A stretch of DNA of 43,422 nt, from the NCBI GenBank assembly GCA_964584255.1, contig CAZOZM010000015.1, positions 1 to 43,422 of the forward strand, read 5' to 3'. Source of the stretch: UBA3775 sp964584255 (lineage in GTDB: Bacteria; Bacillota; Clostridia; Lachnospirales; Lachnospiraceae). Under the pieces are notes generated by a model. The model saw only the letters and a list, made by a program, of their open reading frames with translations. It searched no databases and was not told the DNA's origin. Shown here piece by piece: positions 39,757 through 43,422 of this stretch. Both the position numbers and the translations under genes were made by a program. Every line of letters begins with the position of its first letter. Positions within the stretch are counted from its first letter, which is position 1.

Positions 39757-40614
39757 CTATTGATTAATAGCATTTGCACCTGCAATAATTTCAGTAAGTT
39801 CCTGGGTAATCGTGCCCTGTCTTGCTCTGTTATACTGCAGTTCAAGTGTTGAAATCATTTCCTCTGCATTGCTTGTCGCATTGTCCATTGCCTGCATTCT
39901 TGCACCGTTTTCACTCGCAACTGCCTCTACAAGCGCACCGTAAATTTCACCGCTTATATATTTCGGCATAATCATTTCCAGCGCTTCCTCAGGCTCCGGT
40001 TCAAAATTCATCAGTGTAAGTGAATCTTCCTCACTTACATCAAATTCATCCGCAGGAAGTAATTTCAACAGAGTAGGTACATGTGTAACCGTATTTTTAA
40101 ATATTGTGTAAGCTATATAAATCTCACTTATATTGCCTTTTTCATATTCACTCATTACATCCGATGCCAGCCTTGATGCATCACTGTAAAGAGGTGAATT
40201 CATTACCTCGGATCTGTCATCCGCTATGGTATAACCTTTTCTGGCAAGAATTTCCGAGGCTTTTCTTCCAAGTGCGTAAATTACAACATCTTCCTTATCA
40301 AATCCGCTTTCCGTAATAAGCTTTACGACGTTTCCGTTATAGCCGCCGGCAAGTCCCCTGTTTGAGGATATACATATGATTGCTTTCCTGCCGCCTTCAT
40401 TCTTTACGGAATACTTCTGTCTTATTTCAGGGGTTGATCTCTGAAGCATTGATGAAATCACCCGGTACAGATTATTAAAATACGGTTTTGATTCCTCTGC
40501 CACGCTCTTTGCTTTCTGAAGCTTTACGGTCGACACGAGTTTCATGGCTTTGGTTATCTGCCCCGTACTCTGAATACTTGATTTACGCCTCTTGATGTCT
40601 CTCATTGAGGCCAT
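39757..40614 (-). CDS. atpG: ATP synthase F1 subunit gamma
   Basis: Rotor shaft of F1. The family's conserved ends are clear: MRDIKRRKSSIQSTGQITKAMKLVSTVKL at the N-terminus and EMISTLELQYNRARQGTITQELTEIIAGANAI at the C-terminus, with SSNRGLAGGYNGN between. 285 residues from the ATG at 40612-40614, behind GGGAGG at 9 to 10 bases. The second Met (MRD) is further from the ribosome site. Confidence 0.96.
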   Translation of the reverse strand: MASMRDIKRRKSSIQSTGQITKAMKLVSTVKLQKAKSVAEESKPYFNNLYRVISSMLQRSTPEIRQKYSVKNEGGRKAIICISSNRGLAGGYNGNVVKLITESGFDKEDVVIYALGRKASEILARKGYTIADDRSEVMNSPLYSDASRLASDVMSEYEKGNISEIYIAYTIFKNTVTHVPTLLKLLPADEFDVSEEDSLTLMNFEPEPEEALEMIMPKYISGEIYGALVEAVASENGARMQAMDNATSNAEEMISTLELQYNRARQGTITQELTEIIAGANAINQ

Positions 40615-40632
40615 AGTCCGTTACCTCCCGAT

Positions 40633-42138
40633 TTAAACAAAAACTTCCCTGCATTCTTTTATTGCTTTAACAAGAAGATTTTCAATTTCCCCGCTCATAA
40701 CCTTCTCGGAACGTATTGATTCAAAAATTTCGCTGTACTTAGAATCAATAAGCTCAATGAGACTGCTTTCGAACTCAGTAATTCTCTCAACAGGAATATC
40801 AAGAAGATATTTTCTTGTAGCCGCATAAATTATCACAATCTGCTGTTCTACCGGCATTGGCTTATACTGAGGCTGTTTAAGAATTTCTTTGATTCTTTCA
40901 CCCTGTGCAAGCTTTTCCTTCGTGTCGGAATCAAGATCCGAACCAAACTGTGAGAACGCTGCAAGTTCTCTAAACTGTGCAAGATCAATACGAATCGTTC
41001 CCGCAATCTTCTTCATCGCCTTAATCTGCGCTGAACCTCCGACTCTGGATACCGAAAGACCTGCATTAACGGCCGGTCTGAAACCTGAATTAAACATCTC
41101 TGTCTCAAGATATATCTGTCCATCGGTAATTGAAATAACATTTGTCGGAATATAAGCAGAAACATCTCCTGCCTGTGTTTCAATAATAGGAAGTGCTGTA
41201 AGGGAACCTCCTCCCAACGAGTCATTAAGCCTTGCCGCTCTCTCAAGAAGTCTTGAATGAAGATAGAATACATCTCCGGGATATGCCTCACGTCCCGGCG
41301 GTCTCTTAAGTAAAAGTGACAGTGTACGGTATGCGGCAGCATGTTTACTTAAATCATCATATACGATAAGAACATCCTGTCCGTTCTCCATCCACTCTTC
41401 ACCGATTGCACAACCCGAGTAAGGAGCAATATACTGTAACGGTGCAAGTTCGGAAGCTGTTGCCGCAACAACAGTTGTATAGTCCATCGCACCATATTCC
41501 GTAAGAGTTTTAACTATGGATGCAACCGTTGATGCTTTCTGGCCGATTGCAACATAGATACACTTAACATTTTCATTCTTCTGATTGATTATCGTATCAA
41601 TGGCTATGGCTGTCTTTCCGGTCTGACGATCACCTATAATAAGCTCTCTCTGACCTCTTCCGATAGGCACCATTGAATCAATTGCCTTAATACCTGTCTG
41701 TAAAGGAGTATCAACGGATTTTCGTGAAATTACACCGCTTGCAACCCTTTCAATCGGACGGAATTTGTCCGATGCTATCGGACCCTTTCCGTCAATAGGC
41801 TGACCGAGTGCGTTTACTACTCTGCCGAGCATGGCATCGCCGACAGGCACTTCAACCACACGACCTGTTGTTTTTACGGTATCTCCTTCGTTAATATTTT
41901 TGGAATCACCGAGTAAAACAGCACCGACATTGTCCTGTTCAAGGTTTAATACCATGCCGTAAACTTCACCCGGAAATTCAAGTAATTCACCCTGCATGGC
42001 CTTTTCAAGTCCATGTATTCTTGCAATTCCGTCTGCAACCTGGATGACTGTTCCTACATCAGAAACAACAAGCTTTGCACTGTATCTGTTAATCTGCTCT
42101 TTTATCACTGAACTGATTTCTTCCGGTTTTAAATTCAA
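40633..42138 (-). CDS. atpA: ATP synthase F1 subunit alpha, probable UUG start
   Basis: Non-catalytic nucleotide-binding subunit. The Walker A GDRQTGKTA, VYDDLSKHAAAYR and SRLLERAARLNDSLGGGSLTALP are all present, with the C-terminal helical domain. I start at TTG (42136-42138): it gives the usual family opening MNLKPEEISSVIKEQI and has GGTGG 8 bases upstream, for 501 residues. A GTG four codons earlier (42150) is possible but directly abuts the AAAGG, leaving no spacing. It lies 17 bases after atpH. Confidence 0.96.
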   Translation of the reverse strand: MNLKPEEISSVIKEQINRYSAKLVVSDVGTVIQVADGIARIHGLEKAMQGELLEFPGEVYGMVLNLEQDNVGAVLLGDSKNINEGDTVKTTGRVVEVPVGDAMLGRVVNALGQPIDGKGPIASDKFRPIERVASGVISRKSVDTPLQTGIKAIDSMVPIGRGQRELIIGDRQTGKTAIAIDTIINQKNENVKCIYVAIGQKASTVASIVKTLTEYGAMDYTTVVAATASELAPLQYIAPYSGCAIGEEWMENGQDVLIVYDDLSKHAAAYRTLSLLLKRPPGREAYPGDVFYLHSRLLERAARLNDSLGGGSLTALPIIETQAGDVSAYIPTNVISITDGQIYLETEMFNSGFRPAVNAGLSVSRVGGSAQIKAMKKIAGTIRIDLAQFRELAAFSQFGSDLDSDTKEKLAQGERIKEILKQPQYKPMPVEQQIVIIYAATRKYLLDIPVERITEFESSLIELIDSKYSEIFESIRSEKVMSGEIENLLVKAIKECREVFV

Positions 42139-42155
42139 AGCCTTTACCACCCTTT

Positions 42156-42698
42156 CTATAATTGTACCTGACGCAATTCCTTAACCATGGCGTCAAGCTT
42201 CGTTCTTATACTGTTGTCAAGGATACGATCCCTGATTCTTATGACCATACCGCCTATGAGTTTTTCATCAACCTCATAATGCATTTCCAAATCCCTATAC
42301 CCGGCTGTTGCCAGAATCCTGTCTTCAAGAGCCTTTTTCTTATCATCTGAAAGACTTACCGCACTTGAAACATATACCACGCCTGTCCCGAGTTTTTCTT
42401 TAGCCATGCTTATAAAGGTTTTGATTATACTCTTTAAAAGCTTCTCCCTGCCATTCATTATTATCTGAATCACAAGTCCGATTATTTCCGGAGAAAATGC
42501 ATCACAAAAACATTTTTCCGTAACTTCCTTTTTTTCTTCAGCTGTAATTCTGGGATTTGTATACAGTCTTAACAGCTCATCATTGGATTCAAAAATATCG
42601 CTCAAAGCCTTTGCCTCATCAAGGAAAAGCTCTAATCTGTTTTCCGATATTCCGATTTCCAGCAACGCTTCAGCGTATCTTTCCTCTATTATTGCCAT
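42156..42698 (-). CDS. atpH: ATP synthase F1 subunit delta
   Basis: Joins the peripheral stalk to the top of F1. The 180 residues begin ERYAEALLEIGISENRLELFLDE and end with the C-terminal beta-alpha element KLIGGMVIRIRDRILDNSIRTKLDAM, both typical. The ATG overlaps the end of atpF by 10 bases, with GGGTGA upstream. Confidence 0.95.
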   Translation of the reverse strand: MAIIEERYAEALLEIGISENRLELFLDEAKALSDIFESNDELLRLYTNPRITAEEKKEVTEKCFCDAFSPEIIGLVIQIIMNGREKLLKSIIKTFISMAKEKLGTGVVYVSSAVSLSDDKKKALEDRILATAGYRDLEMHYEVDEKLIGGMVIRIRDRILDNSIRTKLDAMVKELRQVQL

Positions 42699-43246
42699 GT
42701 CGATTCACCCATTTCACTGATGACTTCATCTACCAAAGCTGCCTGCTTTTCTTTATCCATTTTTTCCGAGATAAATCTTCCGGCAATTGCCTCAGCAACA
42801 TCTATCATCTCATGCTTAACTTCATCTCTGGCTCTGCTCTTTTCAAGTTCTATCTCCTTGTCAGCGCGTTCACGAATACGTAAAGCTTCCTCTTTTGCCT
42901 CATTAACAATCTCATCCCTGTGCTTGTCGGCACGCTTGCGACCGTCATTGATAATTGCATCTGCTTCCTTGGAAGCATCAAGAAGCTTAGCTTCATATTC
43001 CTTTTTATACTCAAGAGCCTCTATTTTATCTCTTTCAGCATCCGCTATATCGGCCTGAACCTTCTCCTGTCTCTTTCTGAGAAGATCCCTTGCCGGATTG
43101 AAAACAAGATAAGACAGCAAAAAGAAAAGAAATAACACGGCACAGGCAACAATAGCCGTATCCATAAGAAGCTGCGCATCAAGACCAAACACACGCTCCG
43201 TAATCGGCTCCTCCGCCACTAACATAAAACATTGTACATTCAACAT
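42689..43246 (-). CDS. atpF: ATP synthase Fo subunit b
   Basis: Peripheral-stalk subunit: one membrane helix (TAIVACAVLFLFFLLSYLVF, about 32-51) followed by FNPARDLLRKRQ and a long charged helix that forms the dimeric stalk. I start it at ATG 43244-43246 (MLNVQCFMLVAEEP), which has AAAAAGGGTG upstream and gives 185 residues. A longer start at 43303 would begin inside the repeat region and is not supported. atpE and atpB would be expected beyond the right edge. Confidence 0.95.
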   Translation of the reverse strand: MLNVQCFMLVAEEPITERVFGLDAQLLMDTAIVACAVLFLFFLLSYLVFNPARDLLRKRQEKVQADIADAERDKIEALEYKKEYEAKLLDASKEADAIINDGRKRADKHRDEIVNEAKEEALRIRERADKEIELEKSRARDEVKHEMIDVAEAIAGRFISEKMDKEKQAALVDEVISEMGESTWQ

Positions 43247-43287
43247 GCTTATCACCCTTTTTGCATCTATTTTCTTACCATAATAAA

Positions 43288-43416
43288 CAGACCTGCCTTG
43301 CAAGACTTGTACTGCTTGTTATTTCATAAACAAACTTGCCTTGCAAGACTTATACTAACTATTATTTCATAAACAGGCTTGCTGTGCAAGACTTATACTG
43401 CTTGTTATTCCTTCGA
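43288..43416. repeat. Three tandem 43-bp repeats upstream of atpF
   Basis: Units at 43288-43330, 43331-43373 and 43374-43416. The first two differ at a few positions; the third diverges in its last ~8 bases. Each contains a near-palindromic core (GCCTTGCAAGAC; GCTGTGCAAGAC in the third) and CTTGTTATTTCATAAA. They lie in the gap before atpF, within the ATP synthase operon. A short open frame enters from the right edge and stops at 43405-43407; it might be the end of atpE, but that is unproven. Confidence 0.85.
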
Positions 43417-43422
43417 AAAACG

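Noticed and set aside
1..43422. CRISPR arrays, insertion sequences, prophage, toxin-antitoxin or restriction modules
   Set aside because: No spaced repeats, transposase, integrase or phage-type genes were seen; the content is mostly core chromosomal.

Overview
The window looks like a chromosomal segment from a spore-forming member of the Clostridia, most likely family Lachnospiraceae. The signs are an AT-leaning Gram-positive gene style with strong GGAGG ribosome binding sites, a spoIIAA-spoIIAB-sigF operon plus spoVAC, an Hsp70-like/giant-scaffold gene pair of the type I associate with DUF5716/DUF5717 of Lachnospiraceae, and a nifS-nifU pair. Assignments come from reading the protein sequences; no database search was run. 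All genes lie on the minus strand except one, a HIT-family hydrolase. Read the window from right to left to follow transcription.

Right end (43.4-36 kb): most of an F-type ATP synthase operon (atpF-H-A-G-D-C), followed after only 18 bases by galE and then mtnN. Three 43-bp tandem repeats sit just upstream of atpF. atpA and atpD appear to start on UUG. Next come a small TSCPD protein gene, murG, the lone plus-strand HIT gene (whose 3' end overlaps murG by 4 bases), and a large membrane-anchored protein with a C39-peptidase-like end that lacks the catalytic residues.

Middle (31.5-16.9 kb): two tRNA-Leu genes (CAG and AAG anticodons), each with its own promoter and terminator, flank a GH25 lysozyme-type lipoprotein. 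A nifS-nifU-MATE-kinase-like operon follows, then ilvB-ilvN-ilvC (branched-chain amino acids), then an oligopeptide-type ABC transporter in which one permease and both ATPases are fused into one polypeptide.

Left half (16.9-1 kb): the infC-rpmI-rplT operon has an L20-type attenuator leader, a probable AUC start for infC, and a second copy of the leader motif just ahead of rplT. A four-gene transcript follows: an ~1180-residue beta/alpha-solenoid protein, a degenerate Hsp70-like ATPase, a helical-repeat protein, then valS without a T-box. After the valS terminator there is a 49-residue small gene coupled to a zinc-ribbon/TPR membrane protein. Next come the sporulation sigma-F operon, an uncharacterised lipoprotein, metY with a structured 5' leader, and a spoVAC gene that loses its reading frame at the left edge.

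My best candidate for an undescribed system is the scaffold/Hsp70-like/helical-repeat operon linked to valS (6.9-15.4 kb). The best-supported regulatory novelty is the duplicated L20-type RNA element.
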